Shown: positions 45,661 through 56,288 of the stretch, in pieces | How positions within the stretch are numbered: position 1 is the stretch's first letter | Layout: every line of letters starts with the position of its first letter | Assembly: GCF_000247695.1 (NCBI RefSeq) | Contig: NW_004624784.1 | Span: forward strand, 11,151,472 to 11,215,471 | Length of the DNA: 64,000 nt | Direction of reading: 5' to 3' | From: Heterocephalus glaber | Taxonomy: Eukaryota; Chordata; Mammalia; Rodentia; Bathyergidae | Program-made: the position numbers and the translations under genes | The notes under the pieces: generated by a model | The model's database searches: none | Told to the model about the DNA's origin: nothing | The model's input: the letters and a program-made list of their open reading frames with translations, nothing else

Positions 45661-45780
45661 GCACCACCTTTTCCGGGCTCCGCGGGCCTTGGGGAGATTT
45701 GCTGGGGTCCTCCCAAGGAGGCTCGAAGGGAAAGGAGGGAAGGGCTGGAGGGGCTGGGATGGGAAGGGGAGGGAGACGCC

Positions 45781-45793
45781 GCTGCTTGGCAAC
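45781..45793. promoter_or_regulatory. RFX X-box-like motif 1
   Basis: GCTGCT-T-GGCAAC fits RYYNYY-N(1-3)-RRNRAC, the X-box bound by RFX factors, at the edge of the CpG island. Confidence 0.5.
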
Positions 45794-45846
45794 GGAGACC
45801 CTTTTTGTCCTAGAGATTCATAACCCAAAGAAAGCAGCCCAGTCCT

Positions 45847-45859
45847 GCTCTTTAGCAAC
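45847..45859. promoter_or_regulatory. RFX X-box-like motif 2
   Basis: GCTCTT-T-AGCAAC fits the same pattern in the same orientation, 66 bp after the first. Confidence 0.45.
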
Positions 45860-45920
45860 GGTGCATTTGGGTCTCAGTTTCCACCCCCCGGGGTTTGGCT
45901 CTGAGTGTGCGTGTGGATGA

Positions 45921-48159
45921 GCAGTGTAGCGTGTATGTGATCTCCCAGATAGGGGGCACCACTTAGAGCCCATGCACCACCTGCTCCAGGCCCACAAGAG
46001 GCAGAGTCTGAACTCGGGGCTTTGGAGGAAGGCCAAAGACCTTTCCTCTCCTGTTCTTTTCTCCCCTCTTGCCCTGCTGGGCACCTGCCCTGGCGCACGC
46101 CCACTGTGTTCGGGCTTTGCCGTCCAGGTCACTAACCAGCCAAACCTCTGACTGTGCATGCTGGTGAGCTTCCAGGAGTTGGGGAGGGGGGAGGTGTATT
46201 CCGGTGCACGCAGTACTTACTGCGATAACATGCAAGGGCAGGGGTGCATATAAACTGGGCAGAAGCATTGGTTGCCCACTTGCCAGGGAAGTGAGAGAGC
46301 AGCAGACCATCAGCCCAGTAGACAGAGACCATGGCAGGGCCAGCTCAGCCCCATTAGCTGGGCTGGTGGGAGGCAGCCAGTGGCTTTGAGGCTCTGACAA
46401 TAGAGGCAATTGAAGGGCTACTCTCTGGAGCAGCTGCCAAACTAATCTCAGGCCCTCAGACTCGTGCCTGCCTTTAGTCTGAGCCTACTTGCTGGCTTTG
46501 CCCTTCAGAGGAGGCCTACCGCCTCCTCCTGGGGCTGTGGATTAACCCCTAAAAACTGAGTTTTGTTTGCTGAACTCTCTCCAAAGCTGAGGCAGCCTCT
46601 AGAGTCCCCTGTTCTTGCTGCTTGTTGGCCAGGGGGATCCGTGAGGTCAGATGAAGCTGGCAGTGGCTCAGCCTCTGGCCCTAGGTACACTCAGTCTGGG
46701 AATCTACCAGGAAATCTGGCTTGCCTGTCCCAGCTGTCAGTCTTGCTCTCCCCAGCCCCATAGGACACAGCCTCAGAGGTCTTTTCCCACAGTCTCAGCT
46801 CCACCCACACACTGGCCAGCCTTAACTCCTGTGGAAGGACACTAGCTCCTCCCTCTTACAGTAAGGGGATGCTGCGCAAGGATGCCAGCTCCTGTCTCTG
46901 CAGCAAACACCCTCCCCTGAATCATTACTGAAGTGGTCCTATTCATGCTGCTGGGACTCTGCCTTAATTTCCTAATTACCAATCCAGCTGCAGTCTTACC
47001 TCACTGAGGTACTGATCTCCTCATTGGCCCTTTCCCACTCCCATCCTAGGGAGCTGAGCCTGTTCCTCTTGGCTTCCTGATGTTGTCAAGGGCTTGTTCT
47101 GCTGGGACTTATGATCCAGAGCCATAGACAAACTGTCTTCCTTTGAGGGTCTCTGCTGGCAGCCTCCACTAATTGTTTGTTCTCTTTTCCCTATGTTTAT
47201 TAACTATACCCTGAATCGAGCTCAGACCCCTCTTCTAATTGGAGCTACCTTCTGAAACCTGTCAGGGTTCCTGTGGCACCTCTAGCCCAGCTCTGGTTTG
47301 AAGAGAACAAAGAACAAGAGTGAGCTTTACTGTCCTTCATATTTAAGAGTTTTGCATATAGCCCACCAGGTCTCTAATTGCTCATGTGTCCTGGGAACCT
47401 TCTCTTCCTCTAGCTGTCATTGATGAGGCTCTTTGAGAATCTGGGAGTCATTATGAGTGAGATCTAGGGTGGTCATTGAATTAATCTATCTTTATCTTGC
47501 TTTTTATTTGTACTTTGGGTTTCTCATATAAGATTAACTTTGATACATATCTTTATTACACATTACCATCAAATAACCCTTATCTTGTACATGGGATAGA
47601 ATGGGAAATTATTTGCAGTGAGTATTTCTAAGTTTGGGAACATAACCTCTTCATCTTTGACTATTTTTTCTTTGTATTGGTGCTATAAATTTTTTTTGGA
47701 GAAGCAACTTTTGTACAATTCTCAGGGCTCCCTTCCTCATTCCTCCCTTCCAGGTAGAGTGTGAGACTCAGTGGTTAGCCAGTCATTATGTTCCAGGCTC
47801 CAGACATGGTGACTGGTTCAGTGCATGTGACCCAGCTCACCCACTGAGCATCATTTAGGATGTTGTGAATCACAATGGGAGAGACTAGCCCTTTCTTTTC
47901 TGAGAGGATGTCATCCTAACACAATTGCTGCCATCTTGCAGCTACCAAGGCTTACATGACACGGAGCCAGGTTATAGAAAGCCCAGTCAAAAGACAATGA
48001 GAGAGAAATACGATCCTGGGATAGTTTTCTGAACTAAGCTTTGGGTGCCTAAAGCCTAACCTATCCCTGGGTCTGTTATTATATAATCCAATATATCCTT
48101 TATTTAGGCACCTTGGCTGGGATTAATATCGCTTATAACTTGTAAGCAAAAAAGAAGTA
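45921..48159. other. Unassigned noncoding stretch
   Basis: GTGCATATAAACTGGG at about 46246 looks TATA-like but has no other promoter support. At 47504-47533 a 30-bp stretch matches 33180-33209 with three differences (both carry TTGGGTTTCTCATATAAGA), probably an L1-derived relic. Confidence 0.4.
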
Positions 48160-48300
48160 ATGGATGCATCCTTATTGAGTCCCTCCTATGTGCAAAGTCT
48201 GAACTCAATGCTTTCAACTGTAGTCTTTTATTTTACAGCTCTCTCTCTTTCTCTCTCCCTCCCTCCCTCCCTCCCTCAGGTAAAGAATTTGAGGCTCAGA
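48160..48300 (-). repeat. L2 or MIR 3' fragment with (CCCT)n repeat
   Basis: CCTTATTGAGTCCCTCCTAT and GTGCAAAGTCTGAACTCAAT are an antisense old-repeat 3' end. A CTCT/CCCT tract fills 48239-48278. Confidence 0.65.
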
Positions 48301-48784
48301 GCACTTTGGAAGCTTACTCCAGGACAATTTAAGGAAGCTCAAGCAGGACCTTTTTAAAGGGTCCTAGCCTTTAGGAAAAAAAGTCCCCCCCCAAAAAAAA
48401 ACCCTTTCAATAAATTGACAATTTCCTCTTCTAGAACTTTAGCTCTCTTCTTCCTACCACTCCTGGCAAGGCTTCTGGTCCCTTCAAAGCCTGGAAAGAG
48501 GCTGGACTCATATTGTTGGTAGATACATAAATCCTATAGGTCGGTAAATTTGAGGCTGTGTTTGCAAGGCAAGGCATCAGTGGTGTAAGGAGACATCAAG
48601 TCACCTGAGCAGAGTAAGGGGCAGGGCATGAGGATAGCAAGATGCCTAGAATAATCATGCTTACCTGCTGAGCTTCATGTAGTCTCTGGTTGGCGTAGGA
48701 GAAATTTCTAATTCAGCTCTCAACTTGCCCTGTCCATGGGCAGGGGAGAGTTAATGACCAACCTCCTCTGACAAGAAAAAGGCT
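48301..48784. other. Unassigned noncoding stretch
   Basis: Short homopolymers (C8 A9) at 48386-48402; nothing else recognised. Confidence 0.35.
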
Positions 48785-49183
48785 TCAATAACAAAACCCT
48801 ACCGCACGGAGGGAAGAGATGCAAGTTAGCAGCCACAGAAGCTTAAAAAGGAACCCACCCACAGCTCCTGCTACAAATGCTTTTAGCCACACGTTAAATC
48901 TTCCCTCTAATGGCACCCCTGTTAAACGAGATATGTCACCCGACCTGAGGAAGCTGACTTGAAAGGCAAATAGTTGGAAGTGATTCCACATGTTATTAGT
49001 GAGAGCTGTTCTCACATTTCCGGCAAAAATAATGGAGCTGAGGTCTGAAGAGATGACTAATACCTCCTCATTACTGACCCCAGGCCGGGCATTACATTGT
49101 AATCCTGGCCACTCTGCTGGCCCCTCGAACATATTTTTTGGTGCTTGTCCTCTGGGTGCTTTCTGCTGGATGGCTCTGTTCAT
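48785..49183 (-). other. 132-codon open frame over a candidate conserved element
   Basis: The frame starts MNRAIQQKAPRGQAPKN and ends with a hydrophobic tail (VAGAVGGFLFKLLWLLTCIS) that could be one membrane span. The DNA is not repetitive and has ordered, non-simple sequence (ATAATGGAGCTGAGGTC, GGCATTACATTGTAATCCTG, the latter with an inverted TTACATTGTAA). I recognise no family, and no splice or promoter signal supports translation. A conserved noncoding element is the more likely reading. Confidence 0.25.
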
Positions 49184-49679
49184 GGGCTGCCTAGCCTATT
49201 GAAATGAGGAGGCTTCCCTTAGAGGGCAGGGCTCACCTCCACTGAGCAGGGAAGAAGGATGTGGGTTGCACAGAGCAGAATGCCTCACCCTCTTGATTGT
49301 CCCAAGGAAGGGGCGCATCAAACCTATGCCAGACACACAGAAATCTGTCCTGATCCTGATTTTACCCAGGGTTCTGTCATCTTTAATACCTTTCATGTGC
49401 ACTTTATGAGCCTTCGATTTGGACAGTTCTCCAGTTTAATATTAAGCTCTGGTGTTAAAATGTGAACTGATATCTCCTTTTTTTTCTTCAATAAAATAGA
49501 AGAATGTTAGACTTATAGATTTAAAGGAAAGGATTTAATATTTGGTGATATTTGTTGAGGGCTGATTATGTGCCAATCACAGTGCTGGGTTCCTTCATTA
49601 GTCCCTTTAATACCACAATGGATAAGGCAATGGCTTGGGTCATTGATGACCTTGATGTTTTTTATCTTATGAACATTTT
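49184..49679. other. Unassigned noncoding stretch
   Basis: An antisense L2-like end may lie at 49550-49610 (GATTATGTGCCAATCACAGT). Otherwise nothing recognised. Confidence 0.4.
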
Positions 49680-50815
49680 TTAATCCTCATTTCCTTTGAC
49701 CTCTCAGTGATATTTCACCCTCTTGACCACTGTCTCCTGGTGAAATCTTCTCCTTCCATTCACTGGGATACTGCACTTTCTGGATTCTTTTAAAATGTCT
49801 GGGGAGTGCCTTCCCTGTCTTCTTTGCAGGTTCATCCTCCTCTGCTACCTAACATTTGAACATTGGATTTTCTCAAGCCTGGGTTTTTGTTTTTTCTTAT
49901 TCAGCATTCCCTCCAAAGGTGATCTTCTCCATCTAATTATTCAACTGCCAATGGCTTCCTCAGTTCTCTTCAGTCCATGCCTCTCCTGTGCATTCCAGGA
50001 CTATATTTCCAGTGGCACACCTGAAATCTCCACTTCGATATCTCAAAGCTGCAACTTAATGTTTGCAAAATTGGACTTGCTGTTTTCACTGTCAGTCTTG
50101 GCCCTCTTCCAATGTTCCTTTGTTCCATGTACAGAAAGGTTGTACTTTCATTTGTCTAAGCTGGAAACCCGAGAATTCCCTCTCTCTGCCTGCTTATTCC
50201 AACTGATCACCAAGTCTGATTTCCCTTCCCAATAATTTCTTGGCTTTCTTCCTTAGCCTTCAATCCTGACACTATCATAAGCCAAAGTGCCATTGTCTTT
50301 TGCTGGTGACAGCTACGTAACTCACCATGCACATGCTGGCCCCTCTACACTGCAGAGGATTCTTCACACCTCAAATTTGCCCATGATGCTTTCCCTAAAA
50401 CTGTGCATTGGCTTTCCCTTGTTCCCTAAGGTGTAGAATCAAATCCTTTCCAAGGCCCTGGATGGCCTGGCCCTGTTATTTCCTTGGCCTCTTCTTATAT
50501 TATTCTTCCCTCACTTCCTGGGCTTCAGTGTTTGATCATTCCTTGGTTCTTTAAGCCACACTCCCACTTGCCTAGGATTTCTGCACATTCTTCTACTTCT
50601 GAAATATTGTTCTTCTTGTCCCCTTTTGCCAAGTTAACTTTCAACTCACCTTCCAGCTTATGAGTTGCATAGCTGCTTGGCATCAACTTTCCGTGATCTC
50701 TCAGATCAAATGAGGCTTCTATGCAATGCATTTGGCTTTCTGCCAGTGCTTAGAACAGTGCTGGCCCCTGAAGCCACTGCAGGACTGCTTGTTGAATGAG
50801 CTACTTTTCCATTAT
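49680..50815 (+). repeat. Long sense-strand L2 LINE
   Basis: Runs through CTGGAAACCCGAGAATTCCC, CACCAAGTCTGATTTCCCTT, CATTGGCTTTCCCTTGTTCC, GGCCCTGGATGGCCTGGCCC and ends CAGTGCTTAGAACAGTGCTG ... CTTGTTGAATGAG, the L2 3' terminus. It is the opposite orientation to the L2 at 36.8-38.2 kb. The 146-codon ORF at 49795-50235 is inside this repeat and is not a gene. Confidence 0.75.
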
Positions 50816-51309
50816 ACCCTCAATCACCAGTCTGGAAGACTGTCTCTCAGATGCTCCTGCAGTGCCTATATTTCTCTTCTCAGTTGTCAAGTGAAAAGTT
50901 CCCATTGAGTCCAGCATTTCTAGCTCCTATTTTGCCCCCATAGGGCCAGGAATCCCTCTAGGATTTTTTCCTGCTGCTTGAGCTGCTTCTTGAGTCTTGA
51001 ATCTGTCCACAGCTTGTTCCTGCATGGACTCATAACACCCTCAATGCTGATTTCCAGGACCATGCTATTGGGAAGGAAAGCCTGGGATGTTGTCATAGCC
51101 TGGGAGAGGAGAGCTCAGGTCTGATGACTGCTGCTGGGTCATCATTTTGTCCTTCATGCTTATTCTAGGTGGACACAAAGAGTACATAATGCAGGGGTGC
51201 CCCATGTTTCTCTTCCCTTTGCATCACTAATCTACTGGTCTCCCCATCAGTCAGATGGAAAGCTCAGAAGTGACCAGAACAACTGTCAACACATACTTTA
51301 TGTGTCCCT
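50816..51309. other. Unassigned noncoding stretch
   Basis: Nothing recognised. Confidence 0.35.
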
Positions 51310-51545
51310 CTGCATCCCACCTTGAATGGGATGTTGGCTAGTAGAGTCCTCAAAGGACTGTACTCACTGCTAAACTCTCCTTTGTGGAAAATTCCCTGCA
51401 CCTTCTATAAGATCTCGCCTGATTTATTTTTTTCTTTAGAGCACTTACCTTCTTCTACACAAATATTGGGCAGTGGGATTGCAGCTTGTGTTCCATGTAT
51501 ACAAGTGGTTACAGCCACGCAGCAGGTTTATTTTTAAATAAAACT
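51310..51545 (+). repeat. L2-like fragment
   Basis: GGAAAATTCCCTGCACCTTC, GATCTCGCCTGATTTATTTT and TTAGAGCACTTACCTTCTTC resemble a sense L2 body. Confidence 0.5.
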
Positions 51546-51779
51546 TGGAAAGTTATGAGGCTCCTGAGGTTTTCTACATTTTTATTTTTCATTCAACAGA
51601 AAAAAGACAAGGGAGAAAAAAGGAAGGGAGAAAATATGGCTTATGTTTCTGCTTCCATTTTTCTTTGCTCCTTGTTTTCATCTCCTTTTTCTGCTTTCCT
51701 TCCCTGGCATTTGGCATCTCTGTAAAGAAAGGCAAGGAGTGATTACTTCTAAGAAGGGAATGGGGGACCTGTTCAAGTC

Positions 51780-51965
51780 AAGCATTAGGCATGCAGCCCC
51801 TGAGCAAGTCGCATGCATGGTAAAATATTACCTTAATAACATACTCACAGAGAGCTATGTGTAAATGGTAACAGCTGCTTTTGTGATGACCGTGTTATAA
51901 ATGATTGCAGCCCTGATCATTAATAATGCATTCGAACAATAACAACTTGATTTGAAGGAAGAAGT
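51780..51965. other. Candidate conserved noncoding element
   Basis: AGTCGCATGCATGGTAAAAT, GTGATGACCGTGTTATAAAT and GATCATTAATAATGCATTCG lie in repeat-free, AT-rich sequence. GCATGC/ATGCAT palindromes and ATTAATAAT cores are notable. Conservation is not shown. Confidence 0.3.
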
Positions 51966-52329
51966 ACTGCCTTCCATTTTTTTCCTGGCATGCGAATTCA
52001 CTCTTGTTGTGTGAAATGACTGGGCACTAGGATGGTAGGTACACACTGGACCATCCAAAATAGGGAGCATTTCAGCCCATGCCAGCATGCAGGCAGGCAA
52101 AAACTGGGCCTCTGGTGCATACCTCAGAGCTTTTCCTATGCTCAGTGTCTACTTTTCAGCTAGCCTGCTTAGCCCTTTTTCCTTCCTGGGACCTAAAACA
52201 TCAGAAACCTGCAACTCTACTGGTAATCAGAGGGTGGGTGAATACCTCTGAGGTATTAAAATCCTATGACAGGATTTCATGGTATTGATTACTGCAAGGG
52301 TTACTTTTCTTTTCTGTGTCTGAGGTTAC

Positions 52330-52795
52330 TATTTTGTTTGAAGGACAAAATCCAAGTCTTTAGAATTCTCACAGTCTAGCCTCAAACATTTGGCTACATC
52401 CCTTTCTATTCTTATTCCATGCTATGTTCTAATTACCTCAAATCTCTCAGAATTGCAAAAATATATCCTGTTATTTAAGGGCCATGCTCTTCCCTTTGTT
52501 CCATCTTTAGTACTCCTACTTACCCTTCAAAATCCTGCCTCTTTTTTCTACCTGCTGAAGGAAAAGTTGGTCTTTCCTTCCTGTGATCTCATTTATATTA
52601 TAGCATTTTGCAGATACTTCAACTATAGCATTATTCATACCACACTGTAATACTTTATTTCCGTATTGATTTTTCTCCCTGGGCTTTGAGCTTATTAAGA
52701 ACAATAAGTGTGGGTTAGTATCTTTATATCTCTTTCTATCTTTATATTCCTAGCATAGAGCTCAGAAATCATTAAATATTCAATAACTGTTAAAT
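52330..52795 (+). repeat. L2 LINE 3' part
   Basis: AATCCTGCCTCTTTTTTCTA, GGTCTTTCCTTCCTGTGATC and CTAGCATAGAGCTCAGAAAT then TCAATAACTGTTAAATGAAG follow sense L2 order to its 3' end. Confidence 0.75.
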
Positions 52796-54503
52796 GAAGA
52801 AGTTAAGAACCCCCCAATAAACCCCTTTCTATTTTCTTATATGTAATGATGTTGTGGGACCTTGGATCTTGAACTGGAATCAGAAGATCAGAACTGGCAT
52901 CAGAGATGTTGTGCCCACTGTGTGGCCCCTTGAGGCTCTGTGACCTTGAGTTGTGCCATGCTGATGACATTCAGCATTTCCTGGTGGCAAAGCATATGTA
53001 GTCCATTGGCCTCATTGTTTTTTGGTCTACTTAGACGAGTGCTTACCATGGCCTACCCTTATGACATCAAGAGTTTCTCCTACAACTGCTTTTCCCTTCC
53101 ATTTCCATCGGTCCTCTACTAACTCAAACTTCACAGTTCATTACTACACTGAGAAGGGCTTTGATATACCAAAGACATACACCTCAGGTAAGTTATAGGT
53201 ATGAAGTCCCACGTTGTTAGTTTATGTAGCCTGATTTCATGCATCAGACACATGTCAAGGTGAGTCTGAATCCACTTCTCATTTATTCTTCTTTCAACCT
53301 CTAATGCTGACCTTACTTTGGTCTCCTTGGCCATTGGGAAATTGAGACCCTTTCCTTCTGGATCCCAAGTTTCTTCTTCCACATAGCATCTTAACCCCAT
53401 GGCGTCCTTCTGCATGAGACTCAGAACTGCAATCAGCGCTCCCTTCTATGGGTGTAGAGACCCTAAGATTAGTTTCCTGAAACCGGCCCTGTTTTAACTA
53501 CTTCTTCCTGCTCTAAAAGCTTTTTCTTGCTTTCTACCTTTTACTACTATACTCTAAAACCACTCTCATCTCTTCCTGTTCTAAAACTTCATCATCATTT
53601 CTGAATCCATGTTTTTTCTACAAGTCCTAATTTTTTTTACATCTCTGACCTCAGAGCCTCACTTACTCCATCTGTTCTTGCTGGCCTTGCTTTCCCTCAG
53701 AATTGCTAATCTGAAAACTCACTTTCTGCACTAATTTCTCTCCTCAGAATAAAACACAATGATCAGAAAACATTTACACACCCATTGGTTCACAGATTTA
53801 TTTATTTATAACCTGCTGCCTTCTTACAGAAAGGATTTAAAACCATAGCAAAGATGCAAATAATATGGCAAAAGAAATTAAACTAAAAATAGCTTTAGAA
53901 AAAGAAGTGACAAAGGGAAAACAGGGCTGGGAGGCACCTGGAACCTGTGAGGTTTGGCAGTGGATTTCATTACAGGTGGTCCATGGCCAACAGAAGAGGG
54001 AAATGAGATCAGTTACAAAGTTTGTATCCAGGAGACAAAAAGAAATCTAAAATGCTCGTGAAAACTATGACTTCCTATGGTCCCAAGGCTAGAGAGAAGT
54101 TTCTGCTGTGAGCCTTGGGGTAGGTTCTCCTAATATAAGAGATTCTTTTCAGCATTCTTGGAACAAACACAAATAAGTGTTCCCTGTACAGACATCCTCC
54201 TGATTAGAAATGTTTACCAAATTTTAACTCTCTATGAATGGTGAAAGATGTTCAAGTGTGAGTTTAGTGATGGAGGAGCTTCTTTTCAACTTGAGTATTC
54301 AGGTGTGCTGATGGTTAAGAAATCATGTAAGATGTGGTCCCTGCTCTCACAGTCTCACAGGATAGCTGCTCTTATGTCTGAAGGCACAAGGCCATCACCC
54401 CAAGTACGTGCATACCTGCTGAATGTGCAGATGTACTTCCTTGTATAGAGCTCCAGAGCTTGCGTTTTAAACAAGGACTCTTGTGATTCTGATGCTGATG
54501 TTT
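52796..54503. other. Unassigned noncoding stretch
   Basis: No gene is seen; the T/C-rich part at 53480-53700 may be an old repeat but could not be named. Confidence 0.35.
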
Positions 54504-54705
54504 CAGGTAAGAACTACTGTTTTTTGAGGAGGGCATTATTTATTTACATTTTCTGAGACAGAGTTCACTATGTAGTCCAGGCTGTCCTTGAACTTGCTGT
54601 GTAGCCCATGCTGGCCTTGAATTCAGGATCCTCCTCCCTCAGCCTCCTGGATGCTGGGATTACAGGTATGTACCACCATACTTGGCTCCAGGTAAGAACC
54701 ATTGT
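54504..54705 (-). mobile_element. B1 SINE with internal duplication and target duplication
   Basis: The body from TTTTCTGAGACAGAGTTCAC to GGGATTACAGGTATGTACCA is antisense B1. An internal repeat is visible: CTATGTAGTCCAGGCTGTCC then CTGTGTAGCCCATGCTGGCC, the quasi-dimer duplication of advanced B1. Flanks CAGGTAAGAACTACTGT (54504-54520) and CAGGTAAGAACCATTGT (54689-54705) are the target duplication with two differences. Confidence 0.9.
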
Positions 54706-54889
54706 AATTGGGGATTCTAAGCATTGGTCATTGTTCCACAGGGCAAGGTATCATTGCTAGGTACCACACAAATGGCCCCCAACAAAGGGTTACAGAAATC
54801 CACAGTGATACCAATCACTTCTGGTAGGTATATTGAGAAAAGATGGCGATCATGTTTGAGTTGTGTTCTGAGGCAGGGTAAGGGAAGAT

Positions 54890-55720
54890 TCAGGATAAGC
54901 AGGAACACTTTCACGCAAGGGAAATAGACCAGGCAAAAATGCAGAGGTGGAAAAGTACAATGCTTGTTTGAGGGCAAGCAAATAGATCAGATTAGTTGGA
55001 GTATAAAGTCTAGGTAGAAGAAATAGTAGGAGATAGGGCCAGGAGGTAGGTCGGGGACAAATTATGGAGGGCACTGAATACCAGACTGATGAGTGAGAGA
55101 GCTATTTTCAGTAGGCAATGGGGAGCCATTGATGGCTTTCGAGCCCTAGAATGATGTGATCAAAGTAGTACTTGAGGAAGATTAGTTTGGTGGTAGTGTG
55201 TAAATGGATTAGAGGGTACGAAGACTATACAGAGTTCAGTACATAAAGGACACCTTATAACTGTTTGTTGAACAATACTTGAATAGAAAAAAGAACAGGC
55301 CATTGCAAAAACCTAGGTATAAGATGATAAAGGCCATAAGGAAGTAAGGATGAGAAATAAAGAGCATGGGATGAATGCTTGTACACTAATAAGAAAGATG
55401 TTACAGTCCAAGATGACCTGCTGTGCAGGAGGAAGGAAAGACAGAATCATTATTTGCTCTGAAGTTTGGAGCCTGAGCTAGCAGGGAGTTGTGGGTCCAC
55501 TCCTGTACCAGCAAGGTCAGAAGAGGCCATGATAGTGGCCCAAGTAAATGAGTCTGTGAATTGGAAATGTGAATTGGAGTGCAGGGCTGGAGGGATCAGG
55601 GCTGGAGAGTGTGGCTTGGCGGGAAGGGCTCCTGCAGGAGGTTATGATGGAACATATTGTGGGGTATCTTGCACATGATCTTAGGTAGTGGTCACAATTC
55701 AGTGTTGGGAGAAGAAATAT
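54890..55720 (-). repeat. Antisense L2 LINE
   Basis: AAATGCAGAGGTGGAAAAGT, AATTATGGAGGGCACTGAAT, GGCAATGGGGAGCCATTGAT and TAGAATGATGTGATCAAAGT follow the same antisense order as the L2 at 36.8 kb. Confidence 0.75.
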
Positions 55721-55932
55721 GAGGAGACACAAGAGTGGGCAGGGAAGTGTGAGACTGAGTTAGAAGAGGGCCTGGAATTCAAAGAAGAGAAGCATTTAAA
55801 GAAAGAAGGTCCTGAGAACAGGGCTCTGGGCTACAGACAGCTGGGGGAATACCAGAGCTCAGAGTACACCACAGAATCTAGTGACTAAGTCCTCACTGCT
55901 GACCTTGAACACAACAGTTTAAATGAGTGCAA

Positions 55933-56288
55933 TGGTTTGGATAAGTGTTTCCATAAAGGCTCAAGTGTTTAAGGCTTAGAACCCAGAGCAGTGCTATTGG
56001 GAAGTAATGCAACCTTTAGGAAGTGGGCCCTTGTGGGAGAGCCCTTGATTGTTGCGGGTGTGCCATTGAAGGGGGCTATGGGACTCTTCTCGTCTTCCTA
56101 TCTTGTTTCTGCTTTCTGGCTCATGAGATGTGCGTTTTATCACTCCACACACTCCTGCCATGATGTGTTGAGACCCCAAGCAATCTTGGATTAGAACCTC
56201 TGAAACTGTGAGCCAAAATAAACTTTATCTCTTTATAAGTTAATTGCCTTGGGTATTTCATTGTAGTGATGGAAAGCTGACCAACACA
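55933..56288 (+). mobile_element. MaLR-like LTR (ORR1/MT style)
   Basis: Begins TGGTTTGGATAAGTGTTTCC and runs through GGAAGTGGGCCCTTGTGGGA, CTGAAACTGTGAGCCAAAAT, AAACTTTATCTCTTTATAAG and GTGATGGAAAGCTGACCAAC, the full MaLR order including AATAAA at 56217-56222. No internal sequence adjoins it. Confidence 0.85.

Larger units (their letters stand above)
44919..45716 (-). other. Longest ORF in the window (265 codons); unlikely to be a gene
   Basis: The frame lies over the GC-rich and CpG-island sequence, where stop codons are rare by composition; long frames also run in the other frames here (minus 128, 107 and 151 codons; plus 168). The predicted protein is rich in G, A, R, P and S and repeats DAVRLAGA because of the 24-bp DNA duplication. 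No domain, signal peptide or membrane segment is visible. It is most likely a compositional ORF. Transcript evidence or cross-species frame conservation would overturn this. Confidence 0.2.
45230..45800. promoter_or_regulatory. CpG island, candidate promoter
   Basis: CpGs are frequent here (CCTCCGCGCCCACACCCGCG, GGACCGCGTCCG, CTCCGCGGGCC) while they are very rare in the rest of the window. The island is unmethylated in germline by inference, and such islands usually mark promoters or first exons. No TATA box, start codon context or splice donor could be assigned, so the orientation and the gene are unknown. X-box-like motifs sit at its right edge. Confidence 0.75.

Noticed and set aside
46246..46262. 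TATA-like GTGCATATAAACTGGG near the CpG island
   Set aside because: It is isolated, with no initiator or downstream open frame, and TATA-like strings are frequent in this AT-rich window.
49795..50235. 146-codon plus-strand ORF as a possible gene
   Set aside because: It lies within a sense-strand L2 LINE tract that continues on both sides, and shows no protein domain.
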